DNA from: Moniliella sp. 'wahieum'
Taxonomy: Eukaryota; Basidiomycota; Moniliellomycetes; Moniliellales; Moniliellaceae
Reading direction: 5' to 3'
Assembly: GCA_003971905.1 (NCBI GenBank)
Contig: RSEE01000058.1
Span: 124,001-188,000, forward strand
Length of the DNA: 64,000 bases
Part shown: positions 10,316-23,430 of the stretch, piece by piece
How the letters are laid out: every line of letters begins with the position of its first letter
Position numbering within the stretch: position 1 is the stretch's first letter
Notes under the pieces: model-generated
Told to the model about the DNA's origin: nothing
Database searches by the model: none
Seen by the model: the letters and a program-made list of their open reading frames with translations, nothing else
Program-made: the position numbers and the translations under genes

Positions 10316-11796
10316 CCAGTGCCGACTTGACGCGTGACGCGTGACGCGCGACGTGAGACGGCGTGACAACGTGACAGCATAACGGCGTGATCGGTGATCG
10401 GTCGATGACCAGTGCCGTTGGCCAGGAACGACGGCAAGCATACCGCACACCTCGAACTTTCGCGTGTGCGCCATGTTTCGTTCTTATTTTGCCGGGCAAC
10501 ACGGTGAACTAGGCAGCCAGGATGTGCCAGTGCAGGCCAGCGCCTGAGGCTTGAAGCCTCGCCAAATGTGGAATCTGGGTAGGGTGTGCGTCTGGTGCCG
10601 GATGGTGGATGGCGTTTGGCGTTTCTCAGCCGCTCAGCGTCACGCGTTACCGGCTCAGCTTAACCAAATTAATCAATGGCGGATACAGGTGGTCACCGGT
10701 CAGAGGTTAAATATCGATCTATCGACGAGATATTCGTTGAACGTTGAACGTTGAATGTGGAACGTGGAACTAATTAGTTCGATGCAGCGCGCGTGGCCCT
10801 GTGGGGGCTACGCCGTGCTACGCCCCCGGCGCCACATGCCCAATCTGGATAGTAACTAGTAACTAGGTAACTAGTAACCGGTACAGTAGCGGGTCAGCGG
10901 CTGAGCTTGAGGCTCATGCACTCATGAGCGCAGCGTGCAAGCAGGTGCAAGCGCCAAGCCGAAACAGACCCGGGCGGATGCTGCGCGCTGGAATCTGGAT
11001 TCGAATGTGAGTGAGATGGTGACATCTAAGACCAAGGTCTGACATATCACTGTGACATGTGCCGCTCTAGACGCTCCAAGCCGAACCTGCCGCCCCCGTT
11101 CACCGGTCACCCGCTCACGCGTTGAGCTGCTCACGCTCACGGCTGAACGTTCAGCGTTCAGCTGTTCAGCGACCAGCGACCAGTGCCGCATTGCATGATG
11201 CATGATAGATGGTGCATGGTGCATGCATCATGCATCATGTGTGACACCACGCCGTTGTGTATTCCTAAGTTGGGACCTGCGACAGGTAAAGCTGTAAAGC
11301 TTGCAAAGCTTGAAGGGTGGTTACCTTACCCGTTGGGCCGATGATCGAGATGATCGATGATCGATGACTGGGAGCCTAGCATCTAGCAACTCGCATACCA
11401 CATTGTCCCATGCCACCAGGCTACCAAGGTTACCCGCGTCACATGTCACAGGCCGTGAAGGGTATCACGCTCGTACACACTTTCGCACACTCCCTCACTG
11501 CGTTTGAACTGGCATGGCCACGACACTCTCGCGCCCTTTGCCCGGCTGGCGAATGCATTCCCACACTGCGACACTGCTCTCCACCTGTCACATGTTATGT
11601 CCCACTCAGTACTCACATGCACACGTCATCCGTCCCATATTCCCGGTTCCCTGTACAGGTCACTGCTTAGTGCTTAGTGCTTAGTACTTAGTACTAGTCA
11701 CTTGTTACTAGAGTGGTCACTGGGTCACCGGTCACCGGTCACTCCGGTCTCTGGCCGCCGCTGCTGCCGCTCGCCCCAAGCTCAAGCTTCAAGTCC

Positions 11797-11824
11797 GGTC
11801 ACCGGTCACTCGTCACGCGTCACG
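11797..11824. repeat. Heptamer array changing core in register
   Basis: Four consecutive 7-bp units read GGTCACC, GGTCACT, CGTCACG, CGTCACG. GTCAC stays fixed at a 7-base spacing while the palindrome between units changes from ACCGGT to ACGCGT. Confidence 0.9.
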
Positions 11825-12406
11825 GTCTCCGTTTGCTTCTCAGGATCTCAGATCTCTCAGATCTGAGATTCGAGAGCACACGCTCCATCGCAGCGTGGTG
11901 GGGCAGGCTGACACGCAGCCGAGGGCAATGCGGGGACCGCAACGTTCCTGGCTGGCGGCTGCTGCCTGCTGCGGGCTCCCCGCCCCCCCCGGGCAGGGTT
12001 CAGTGTTCGGCTTGCCGAGCGAGGCCGCAGGCACCAGGCAAGCATCATGCACCCGCGTCAGGTATCCGTGCATCAGCCACAACGCACCCGGGCAGCCGAA
12101 CCCATGCGCGCACTGGGCTACTGCGCCTGCCGGCCGCCTGTGGATTGCCGCGCATGTGCTTTGTCCGTGCATGATGCATGATGCATGTCAGCCGCTCAGC
12201 GCTCGGGCTGAGCCTCACGCTCCCGCATCGCCCGCCCGCAGTGCGCTCCAGTGCCCCTCAAGCCGCGCCCTGCCCTGCCTTTTCCCATCCTGCCGCGCTT
12301 CCCACGGGGCTCAGCCAGGCCAGGCCCAGGCCCAGCTGCCAGCTTAACCACCGCTGCGCCTCGCTCCCTCTTGTCGTGCCCACCGCCACCTCCCCCGCTG
12401 CTGCTG

Positions 12407-13350
12407 CCATGGTTGCCACCTCCCACTCCGCCCCACACGCCCTTCCCTCCGGCCGCCTCACCCACCCCACCTCTGCCTCCGCCTCCGCCTCTGCCTCCAG
12501 CTCCTCGGCTCGTGTGCGCAGCTCCACCACCACCGCCGCCTCCGTGCCCCTTCTGGCACCTGTCCCCCGTCGGGCCTCCTTCATCCACCGCCCCAAGCTC
12601 ATGCGTTCCCATGCCGTCTCCGCCGCCTCCAGGCCCACCACCCCGTGCACCCAACTGGCTGCCTCGCTCCAGAATGTGAGCTTGCACGCCCCCCTCCCGG
12701 CTCCACCGGTCGTACGCCCATCGGCGCCCCTTCGCCCACTGCCCCCCCGCCGCCGTCGTTGGAATCCGCTTCGCTTCCTTCGTTTGTGATTGACTGCGAT
12801 GCCCACGGATCTAGCCCCACCCCGGACGCCGAGTCATCGTTCCAGCCCTGTGGTCTGCCTGTCCCCTACCTGCCTTCACCCATCCCAACTCCCGCTCTCC
12901 CGTTCTTTCCCCCCCGCTCATACCTACCTGTACCATCAGCGCTTGTCTACCCCCACTGCCACGCCCCCTGCCAAGGACGCTCCTCCCCGCTCCCCCATTC
13001 CTCGCTCCTGCACACGAAACCCATTGGCAGCAGCCTTTTCCGCTCCACGGTCCACCACGCCTGTTCCTGGCCAAGTACTGGGCTTGGAACTGGGCTGCCC
13101 TGCCCCCTGGGCCCACCTCGACGTACGTGCTTGATGGTCTTCCCCGCACATACAGAAGCGATCCCAAGCCCTGGGCCGGGCCATCCTGCTCCTTGCCACG
13201 TACAAACGACGGGAGGACACAAGACACAAGGACCATTCTCCTTATCCTCCTTTTTGCCCGTTCGTTTTCGTTCCGTCGGGGCATCTACCCCTGCTTTTTG
13301 TTTACGACTTCCTCTATTCCCTTCCCCCCCCCTCCCCTTCACCTATGTGA
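12407..13350 (+). CDS. Pro/Ser-rich unrecognised protein
   Basis: Dense open frames rich in Pro, Ala and Ser run through this stretch. The best-supported part is the 3' end. A frame ending in LGLELGCPAPWAHLD stops at a GTACGT donor (13123), and a 33-bp intron (13123-13155, acceptor ATACAG) leads in phase to KRSQALGRAILLLATYKRRE and a stop at 13348-13350. Upstream, SASASASASSSSARVRSS and APSPTAPPPPSLESASLPSF sit in two different frames, so there is at least one more intron or frame break. The start at 12407 (MVATSHSAPHALPS) is a guess. I recognise no domain, and the minus strand also has open frames because the sequence is GC-rich and simple. Confidence 0.35.
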
Positions 13351-14185
13351 CCACGAGCCACCCGCTGTCTGTACAACTGTTTTTTTGCCTTGGTAGTGGC
13401 CTTGACGTGGCCCTTCCTGCTGTACAACTCATACCATGCGTGCCCTATCCGGCTCAATGCTTTTCCTAGCCTCCTTTCGGCTCTCAGTGTGCATAGATGA
13501 CATCGACCTAGGATTGATTGGCTAACGAGGGCAGGGGAGGGGGAGAGTGCCACGCACATGTCCGTTATGGCGACCAACAGGCACGAGTGGTAGGTATGAC
13601 AGGCGGTGACCGGTGAGGCCCTAATGAGAGAAAGGAAAGAGGGCGAGGATTATTTGGGAGAATGATGCATTTCTGAATCGATTCGTGTACAATTAGGTAG
13701 AGGGAGTTCCTGGCTGTGCCTATCAACTTGGTGCATTGGCTGGAGGGACGAGCGCGGCTGGTGCAGCTGATGAAATGAGGAAGTCCCTTTGAGCAGGGTG
13801 AGAACCGCACGGTCCCAAGAAACGAGGAGAGTGCGACAGGTCGTGCTGATTGCCGTGCGGAAGCAGTCGGCAGCGACAGAGCGGCCGTCGTAAAAAACAT
13901 GACAGGGGGACGGGAGGACACCCAATGTGATGAACCTTTCAAAGCCAAAGCGGGGTCACCGGTCACGTGCCAACGCATTATGCATCATGCATCGTGCATC
14001 ATGATCCATGAGCATGAGCGGAAGTCGGGCTTCGGCGGGGTTCCGCCGATTTTCCATTTTAGATCGCCGAGCGTGGACGCGACGACCGAGTCGCGACCCA
14101 TCCCCACCACCACCACTCCCGCCACTCCCGCCACTCCCGCCACTCCCGCCACTGCCAACCACTCTTGTCGCTGTTGTTTGTCGTC
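13351..14185. other. Intergenic with micro-repeats
   Basis: No gene is supported. GCATCAT-type heptamers (four units, one divergent) lie at 13975-14002, and ACTCCCGCC is repeated four times at 14114-14149, just before the U2AF start codon. The remainder presumably holds the U2AF promoter. Confidence 0.5.
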
Positions 14186-15216
14186 ATGGCTACCTACCTC
14201 GCCAGCATCTACGGCACGGAGCAGGACCGCGCCAACTGCTCTTTCCACCAGAAGATCGTGCTTGCCGCCATGGGGCGCGGTGTGGGCGCAAACACATTCG
14301 TCCGCTCTTTAGCCCTACGGTGCTCATCTCCAACGCATACCGCAACCCGCGTTACGCCACCACCTTTCCCCAGGGCGGCCCGGCGAGTGGCAAAGACCTT
14401 CAGGAACGCTTCGACCAGTTCTATGCCGATTGGTATGTTGAGCTCTCCAAGTACGGACGCTTACTCGAGCTACACGTTTGCGACAATGTCGAGGACCATC
14501 TGTTGGGCAATTTGTATGCCCGTTTTGAGTGGGAAGACGAGGCGCAGCACGCTTTGGAGGCCATCAATGGTCGCTGGTACGATGGTACGTTCTATGCTTC
14601 AGACTCTTTTTTGTGTCCTGTGGTTTCTGTTGTGTTGTGTTCTGGTTCAGGGGTGGGAGAGCAACAGGTACTAACCGATTTTTTGCTTTGGTCGGTCTAG
14701 GTCGTCCCATCTTTGCCGAACTGTCTCCGGTAACTGACTTTCGCGAGGCGTGTTGTCGGTCGTACGAGATGGGCAACTGCTCGCGCGCTCGCCAGTGCAA
14801 CTTTCTTCACTTGATGCGCCCTTCGGCGGGGGTGGAACGGACGCTGCGAATGGAAGCGGCGCGCGCAAGAGGCGTACGAGCGACAGAAGGACGATGCGCG
14901 GTTGGACCAGGCGTTGCGCACAGCTGCGTCGCCGTCGCCTCGCAAGCACGAGCAAGACACTTCTTCCGCCACAGCATCGGCTCCACTCGGATGGAAAGAA
15001 CGGATCGAACGCTTGTCTGGCCCACGGCAAGCGAAGAACCGGACCAGCCGTTTGCCCCGTTACCCCAAGACGCACTGTGGCGCCAAGGTCCTTCTGGCGG
15101 CGACTGGCGCCGCCCGTGTCCGCGTCCGCGCTGTCAGCGCCTACACCTGCGCCTGCGCCTGCGCCTTCTTCTGCCTCTCCACTGCCGCTGCCCCCGTTGC
15201 TGCGTCGGTAGCATGA
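14186..15216 (+). CDS. U2AF1: U2AF small subunit (splicing factor)
   Basis: Recognises the AG of the 3' splice site as part of the U2AF heterodimer. The start MATYLASIYGTEQDRANCSF matches the family. The first CCCH zinc finger follows (ACRHGARCGRKH), then the RNA-binding U2AF-homology motif with DNVEDHLLGNLYARFEWEDE, and after the intron the second zinc finger in TDFREACCRSYEMGNCSRAR. The intron is 14585-14700 (116 bp; GTACGT, branch TACTAAC, CTAG) and joins RWYDG to RPIFAELSPV in phase 1. One base is missing between FHQK-I and ACRHG (near 14258), and the frame changes again near 14869. Beyond that the coding-like sequence is EAYERQKDDARLDQAL and a Lys/Arg-poor tail, not a clear RS domain. 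The true stop is uncertain (15211-15248). Confidence 0.92.
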
Positions 15217-16139
15217 TGCGTTGGTTGTTGACATTGGATTGGAATTGAATCGTGGCGAGAGAGGCTGCTTGGAATGTGGGGGGAGTTAACGATGAGGGAA
15301 AGCAAGGGCGCAGCAGGAGGAGGTTCAGGTGCAGGACGTAGTAGAACAGTTGGTGGAACGACTGGTGGAATAGCTGTCCGATAGCGTTTTGAGAAGCGGT
15401 CTTGGTATTCCTTGGTTAGACCTCAGTCGGACTGGTTCCCATAGTCTACCGGTTGTGCATGTATTGCACGACTGCTGCTCCCATCGGATGACCCCTCCGT
15501 CACTGGGTTTCCTTGGATCCTGAAGAATGGAATGGGATGGGCCGGTTCCGTCTGATATGATTAGATTTCGACATGTATGCCCTCAGGTTCTCTTCCCTAG
15601 TCTTGAATGAGAGGGGAAGGAGAGGGAGGGCAGCGCTGAGGCCGCGCTGAGGCGAACATGAAGTTCTTGTTCGTCGATGAGAGCGTTGGGCTCCCGTCAG
15701 CTGCCTTCGCGGACCACACAATCTGAGTCGTGTGGCTTTTTTCGCATACTCAGCTGGGTTGCCTTTCTTGACTTAATTGTCTTCGCTCTTGGTCGAGTTC
15801 AGAGCCGGCCGAGGGGGAGGGGGACCTAGCCAAGTTTGATGGGCTTCTTATCCTCTCGCTTTATCCTGAGATGGACTGGCAGAAACGTCCACAGGAGGAG
15901 CTATAGGTCTGTCCCTTGCGACTTCTACAATCGTTTCTCGGCCCGCTCTCCCGCTTCCCAAAACCACCACCCCAAAGATGTGTCTCGAAAACGTGTAGAA
16001 TCTGCACTAGGATTATGATTAAACACTAGATGATTAAAAACTACAATTGACAAAGCGACAAAGCTTCTCTATACAGGATCTACTGTTGCGGACATACAGG
16101 TAGATGCATATCGAAGGGAGAGAAACGAAACTGTGCGAT
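15217..16139. other. Convergent intergenic region, no gene seen
   Basis: Lies between the 3' ends of U2AF1 (+) and the fumarate reductase gene (-). Only short open frames; likely terminators and 3' untranslated sequence. Confidence 0.45.
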
Positions 16140-18186
<2,047 letters not shown>

Positions 18187-18875
18187 GAGGGAGAAAAGAC
18201 GAGGAGGGTGGGGGGAAAGAGAGCAGCGGGAAAGAGGCGAGAGGATAGGCTTTAAAAGCAGGCTGGGTCCGTCCGTTCACATGGCGCCTGAGGTCGGTTG
18301 ACTGGCGCAGTTCGACACGTGTGGCTGAGCCTAGTTGCCTGAGCGCCGAGACCCACAGCGTACGGTCCTGGGCCACCGGCCACCCTCGGCGCACACATGG
18401 CAGAAGCCGAGGGAGGAGGGGGAGGGTACAGTGCTCCGGACTCAGCCAGTCTGCCCCACAGCCACATGCTCCGCTGCCCCCGTGCGGTACACGCCTGCCG
18501 CCTGGCCGCCTGGTATAACCTCTGCCCCGTTGGAGGGGCCCGTGCACGCTCCGTCGCCCCACCCCACTGCGCAACACTGGCGCTGCGCCCGTGTGTATTT
18601 CTACTGCTTTACCCGCACTGCGGCCACCCACGTCAGGCGGACGTACGCGGCGTACGGCGTAAGGCTACCCGCTAACCCCGGCAGGCGCTGACCAACGCTG
18701 ACCAATCCGCCCGCCCACGTCAGCGTCACCCCACCTTAACCCCGCTGCGCCTCTTGCACCGGTCTGTCACGTGCCGGCGCTTGCACCGATCCCATCACGT
18801 GCTGCCAGTTGCACCGATACGCCCCTCCCCTCTCTCGCTGCCTTGACCTTCGCCCTTCGCTCCCCCGCGCCACCG
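18187..18875. promoter_or_regulatory. Divergent intergenic region
   Basis: About 690 bp between the start of the fumarate reductase gene (-) and the start of the next gene (+), so it should contain both promoters. GC-rich; no TATA box stands out. Confidence 0.4.
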
Positions 18876-20496
18876 ATGGGCACAAGCGAGGCGCACGTGT
18901 ACCGCGACGTGTGCGCGCGCTGCGGGCGGCGGCCCACTGGCGCCCCGAACACGCCAAGTCGCTCGCCCGCCTCTTCCGCACCCACTTCCGCGCCCACCTC
19001 CACCAGCACCCCGCCCTCCCCCCCCGCCTGGCACCACACCCCTCCTCTTATCGCCAGCGCCCCCACAGCCCGCGCGCCTCCGCGCCGACATGGACGCCTG
19101 GCGCGCCGTCGCCCAGCCGCTCCTCGCCGCCGCGCCGACGCCATCGTCGCACGCGGCAAGTCCCAGTCCCAGCTCGCTGCCGTGCGCGACGCCCAGGCCG
19201 CCCGCGCCGCGTCGCTCGCCTCCCAGGGCCAGCTCGAGCTGCAGGAAACAGGCCAAGAGGCTCTTCGCCCAGGCCCAGCGCAAGGCCGGCGCTGCGGCCC
19301 TCGTCCAGATGGGCGTGCGCGATGCTGCGCGCGCCCCCTCCCGGGCGAGGTGGACAAACTGGTGCAACGCGCCATCCAACTCAATGACCGTGCCAGTGGT
19401 TTGGCCCGCTCCGCCAACCTGCGCACCCGCAAGAGCGTGCGCGTGCGCTGCGCTTGGCCCAGGCGCGCTTGGGCAACTCGGACCCTGTTCCGTCCGAGCA
19501 GATGGTGGGATTGGCGTCCTATGCCAGCGCCAAGCAGCCGCCCCCGACCTGCCGGCCAACATGGACATGGACGTGGACGCGGATGCTACGCCGCCCCCGG
19601 CGCCCGGGGTCAAAACGCTGGCTCACCAGGTCGTCGAGACCCTGTCGGCCCTTACGTACCGTTACCTATCGCAGACCACGCTCTTGTCCCGAAGCGAGGC
19701 GGCGGGACGGACTTGACGCAAGTTCCGTCTTTCGGTCGCACCACCTTGGCGTGATGAAAGAAGACCGCGCCTTGCTTGGCGATGGGGAGGGGGATGATAT
19801 GGAAACGTTCATTTCAGACGAGATGGCGTGGACGAAACGATGCGACAACACTTACCGATGTTGGTGGTACCGGCACGTATGTACGTGGGTCCTGCGCGGG
19901 ACTCGCGTGCTATTCCCACCGCACGGGGACCTCGACCGATTCGGACGTGGGACGGGCAAAAGTGAGGGCACCCGCTCCGTTGCCTTCGCCGCGACAAACT
20001 GGCTCAAGAGCGTGCCAAAGTCGACCGGGTGGCGCGCACGTTGGCCCAACGTGCCTTTTTGTTCCGCGAAGCCAAACCATATCGTCAAAGCGCGGGCGAA
20101 GTGGAGCGTGGCCTCCACGAAACGGCCTCCGGACTAGCATGGGACGACAGAGGTCCGTTGAGTGGGAACGACCTCAATTGGACTGGCGCGCGCTCGGGTG
20201 GGATGCCGCACGTCGGACACAAGAAGAAAACCAAGATTCGTTCAGAGCTCTTGGCCTTATCCCCGATCCGCCTCCAACACGAACGTGACCAGTTGGAAAA
20301 CGAGTATCATCAAGTGCGTCGGGTCCATAGCCGACTCGTTGGCTCGTTCCAAGGCAGGTCCTTCCTCGCTGCGGTTACCAGGAGCCCAAATCGGCCTTGC
20401 TCGGCTTGCTGCGCGATGAGCGGGAGAGGGAATGGGCTGGTGTTGGGCTCCGAGCGGTTTGCGCGTGTGTTTGCCGACCAACCGGTGGAGCCTTAG
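18876..20496 (+). CDS. Unrecognised coiled-coil-like protein
   Basis: An ATG at 18876 starts GTSEAHVYRDVCAR, and an adjacent frame carries on as LRAAAHWRPEHAKSLARLFR. Later pieces in alternating frames look clearly coding: QSQLAAVRDAQAARAASLAS, EVDKLVQRAIQLNDRASGLA, VKTLAHQVVETLSALTYRYL, RDKLAQERAKVDRVARTLAQ, VEWERPQLDWRALGWDAARR and HERDQLENEYHQVRRVHSRL. The pattern is helical, rich in Ala, Arg, Gln and Leu, with likely coiled coils. At least six frame changes occur; some may be 30-40 bp introns and some are probably sequence errors. I do not recognise the family. The C-terminus near 20496 is the end of the last plausible frame. Confidence 0.5.
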
Positions 20497-20703
20497 CGCT
20501 TCAGCGGCCAAGGGGGTAGGTATATAATAGGCCCGCCAAAATGTACTTACCCGCCGTTCTTCTATGTTTGGCCGACACCAACTCCCTCCCCCCCTCCCCC
20601 AACTCCAAACTCTATATTCATATCCATCGACCATTTGTCCTACACACCCTTACCAGACCCAGATACAATTACAGGCACAGCGTGGCCCTGCCCGGCCTCT
20701 TCC

Positions 20704-22873
20704 TTACTCTTTGGTTGGAGCGGAACGCCAACAAGCACTCGAGCTCCGATACGGGACACGCCAATTAACAAAGTCGTGGTGCAGCATTGTTGGGCCGTAG
20801 CGCGGAACTTAACATTGACACAGAGGCAGACGGTCAAAAAACTTTTCAGTTCGTGCGACCAGGCTTCCGGGCTTGAGGGTCGGAGTGCCATTGGTAGCAA
20901 TCAAGTAGAGCGCCTTGAGCGGTTCTTCGTCCAAGTACGGCGGTTTCCGATTCCAGCAGTTCGATCAGCAGAATGCCCAAACTCCATATGTCCACTTTTT
21001 CCCATACTCCTCTTGCTTGACCACCTCGGGCGCCATCCAGTATGGCGTGCCGACCAACGTGGCCCGCTTGGATCGTTGGTCGGTCAGTTGGGCACAGAAC
21101 CCAAAGTCGGTGATTTTGACGTGGCCCCGATTGAGGAGGATGTTGTCGGACTTGATGTCGCGGTGGTGGATGATGGAGTGGGCATGGAGGTGCTGCAATC
21201 CTTTGCACGTCTCGCCCAAGATGGCGGCGATCTGGGGCTGTGAGGGTATTGTGATCAATCACTTCGGTCAAGGCCACCTTCCATGTACTCCATAATCACC
21301 CACACCTCCGTCTCCTTTTTGACCAAGAACGAACCGAGGAAATTGACCAGGTTCGGGTGCTGGGTCTGCTGCAGAACCAGAATCTCATTGACAAGCAACT
21401 TTTCGCGGCTGATGCGCCAACTCCATCGTCTTGATTGCTACCCGTTCCCCCGTAGCCAACCTCCTGCCACATACACCGACCCACTCGCTCCTTGCCCCAC
21501 CTTTTTGATCTTGGAATACAGCGTCGCAGGGTCTTGCCCCGACACGACCGTCCGCAGCTTAGCAACTAGTTGCGCGTCCGTCATGATATTCCTCCGCTTC
21601 TCCCTGGCCTGCCCGCTTCTTTCCCAGACCTGCCGCCGCACGCGGCTGGGGCGAAGCTGGGGCGGCAAGCTTGGGAGACGGAGCCGGACGGGGATGGGAG
21701 TGGGGATCAGGATGGGGGGGATGGGGATGAGCTTGAGGTTGTGGTTGTGGTTGAGGCTTGGACCGAGAGGGCGCCCCCCTAGCCAGCGCATATGTCGACG
21801 CAGACCCAGACCCAGACACAGACGTAGATGTAGACGCAGACGCAGATGAAGATGCAGATGCCGACCTTGCCGCTGGCGCGGCTTGCGTCCGGACGAAAGG
21901 GAAGCAGCGGCCTTGTTAGCCAACTGCGCATCCTGGGTCGTGCCCCTCGCGAACCAATGACGGGAGACGGCGTCCTGTTTATGGACCGGGGGTTGAGGGG
22001 CAGGACGTAGTCCCTGGGTAGGCACGGCTTGAAGGGCGTCTGGGCCGCTGGGCTTTCGTACCGGAGCGCGTGCCTATAGCCACGGTGCTAGTGGCTGCGG
22101 GTCGGGTTGTTTGGGGCACCACGACACGGGGGTTGGGGGAGGCAGGAGCGATGGGATGGCCCAAGCGCGTGTTGGTCGCGGGTTGAAGGCGAGTGTAAAA
22201 CTCGAGCACGTCCAAGACGGCCTGGGGGTTTTTGACATAATCTTCCTTGGTGATGGCCGAGGTGGTGAGCAGCCGGGTCCATTGTTCGGCAGGCCAGTGA
22301 ATCCGCCTGTGACCGGATCAAAGCCGACGTGCACTTGGTGCTGGAACCCCGTTGGCGCCGACACGCCCAGCTTGGGCGCCCGACTGTAAATCTCGTCCAT
22401 CCAACTGTACAGTTCGAAATCGGATTTGAATTGGACCCAGTACGATTTGCCCTTGGCCTCGAGCGAGGCAGTAGGGCTTGACATCGGACCGCGCCACCGA
22501 GGTTAGGTCTTGCAAAAACAACACAGCCACGGTTGGTATGTCGTTCGTCTTGTGCAGCGTCAACGTCTGTTCCCGCAGCGCCATCCACCGCTTGCTCCAC
22601 ATCCACGACCGCAGCCCGTCCTCCTTGACGGACACGTACCCGGACCGCACCACGGCGGTCGCGTCGAGCGCGGCCGAGGCGGCGGCAGAGCTCAGTCCAT
22701 ACGCACCGATGCCGGCGGGGGGTGCCGGCAATGGGCCGCAGCGGGCCCGTGAAGGGCAGACGGACTGGAGGCTTTTTGACGACGGATGAACCGGCGGCGC
22801 TGGGAGCGGGGGGCGGGGCGGGAGGAGTGAGGGAGCGGGCGAAGGGGTCGGGGGGCGTCGCAACGTAGCTCAT
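20704..22873 (-). CDS. CLA4: PAK-family kinase, Cla4 type
   Basis: Ste20/PAK kinase acting below Cdc42/Rac in polarity and septation. Domain order identifies the Cla4 branch. A PH domain comes first ([20 protein letters not shown]...[15 protein letters not shown]). Next is a CRIB motif, [20 protein letters not shown], continued by [21 protein letters not shown] low-complexity linker follows, then the kinase domain: [14 protein letters not shown] (glycine loop), [14 protein letters not shown] (catalytic loop), [10 protein letters not shown] (DFG), [12 protein letters not shown] (activation segment) and [13 protein letters not shown]. The last part is [20 protein letters not shown] and MLHHDFVNW. 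Start is the ATG at 22873 ([10 protein letters not shown]). About 720 residues, normal for Cla4. The coding sequence is broken by several one-base frame changes. A run of 15 G lies 22 bases before the start codon (C15 on the coding strand). Confidence 0.92.
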
Positions 22874-22894
22874 ACCGTCGAGGGAGACCACCAA

Positions 22895-22909
22895 GGGGGG
22901 GGGGGGGGG
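22895..22909. repeat. G15 homopolymer
   Basis: Fifteen G in a row on the plus strand, in the 5' untranslated region of the Cla4-like gene. Runs of this length are prone to slippage and to sequencing error. Confidence 0.9.
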
Positions 22910-23430
22910 CAGGACGATCTATACGAGGGCTTTCACAGCAGACGGAATAGTGTTTGTCGCGATATATAGCCAGAATCCAAAATGCGTCCAAAATTCCCTC
23001 GGCCATCCCACGACGCGTTTTTTACGCGTCACGCCATCACCCCCCATCAGCCATCTGCCCCGCCGCGCCGATTCCTTGCAACCTCTCTGACCATGCCACA
23101 CCGCCCCATACCACACCCGCACCGCCCGGTTGCACCCATCGCACTTGGCTGCCCTGCTGATCGACCTGATCAGCGGTGCGATCCGGTACTACTTGCTGCG
23201 TGCGAGTGGTGCGATGGCCAGGACAGACCCCTTGCCCTCGGGCCTAACCTAACCCCCCCCACGCACACGCTGCCTGCGCCACGCCTGCCACCGCACGCAG
23301 CATCCGTAGGGCCAAACGCCTGTCACACGCCCGTCCTCGCCACCACTCCTCCGCACGGCACTGCACACACGACGCCCATGTCAGCTCCGCCCGGACTGCA
23401 CACACACACATAGTCCTAGTCGCACGCGTT
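22910..23430. other. Intergenic, no gene seen
   Basis: Presumed promoter of the Cla4-like kinase gene. A GATATATAGCC element at about 22959-22969, read on the minus strand as GGCTATATATC, is about 90 bases upstream of the ATG and is a candidate TATA box. Confidence 0.45.

Larger units (their letters stand above)
9550..12190. repeat. Zone of 7-bp-period palindromic micro-repeats
   Basis: About 2.6 kb without a supported gene, made largely of many short tandem arrays with different sequences but the same 7-base period. Units include AGCTTGA (10274-10315), CGTTGAA (10735-10769), AGTAACT (10851-10879), TGCTTAG (11664-11698), GGTCACC (11715-11743 and 11797-11810), CGTCACG (11811-11824), GATTATC (9834-9853) and CATGATG (about 12168-12189). 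Most arrays contain a 6-bp palindrome plus one spacer base (AAGCTT+G, AACGTT+G, ACCGGT+C, ATGCAT+G, ACTAGT+A). An 8-bp variant, TTGACGCG, lies at about 9704-9725. No transposon ends or coding remnants are visible. Confidence 0.85.

Noticed and set aside
9550-12190. CRISPR-like array
   Set aside because: Units are tandem without unique spacers and the DNA is eukaryotic nuclear.
14250-14262. Very short intron between the first U2AF exon and its zinc finger
   Set aside because: Only two bases separate the frames and there is no GT...AG; a missing base is the simpler reading.
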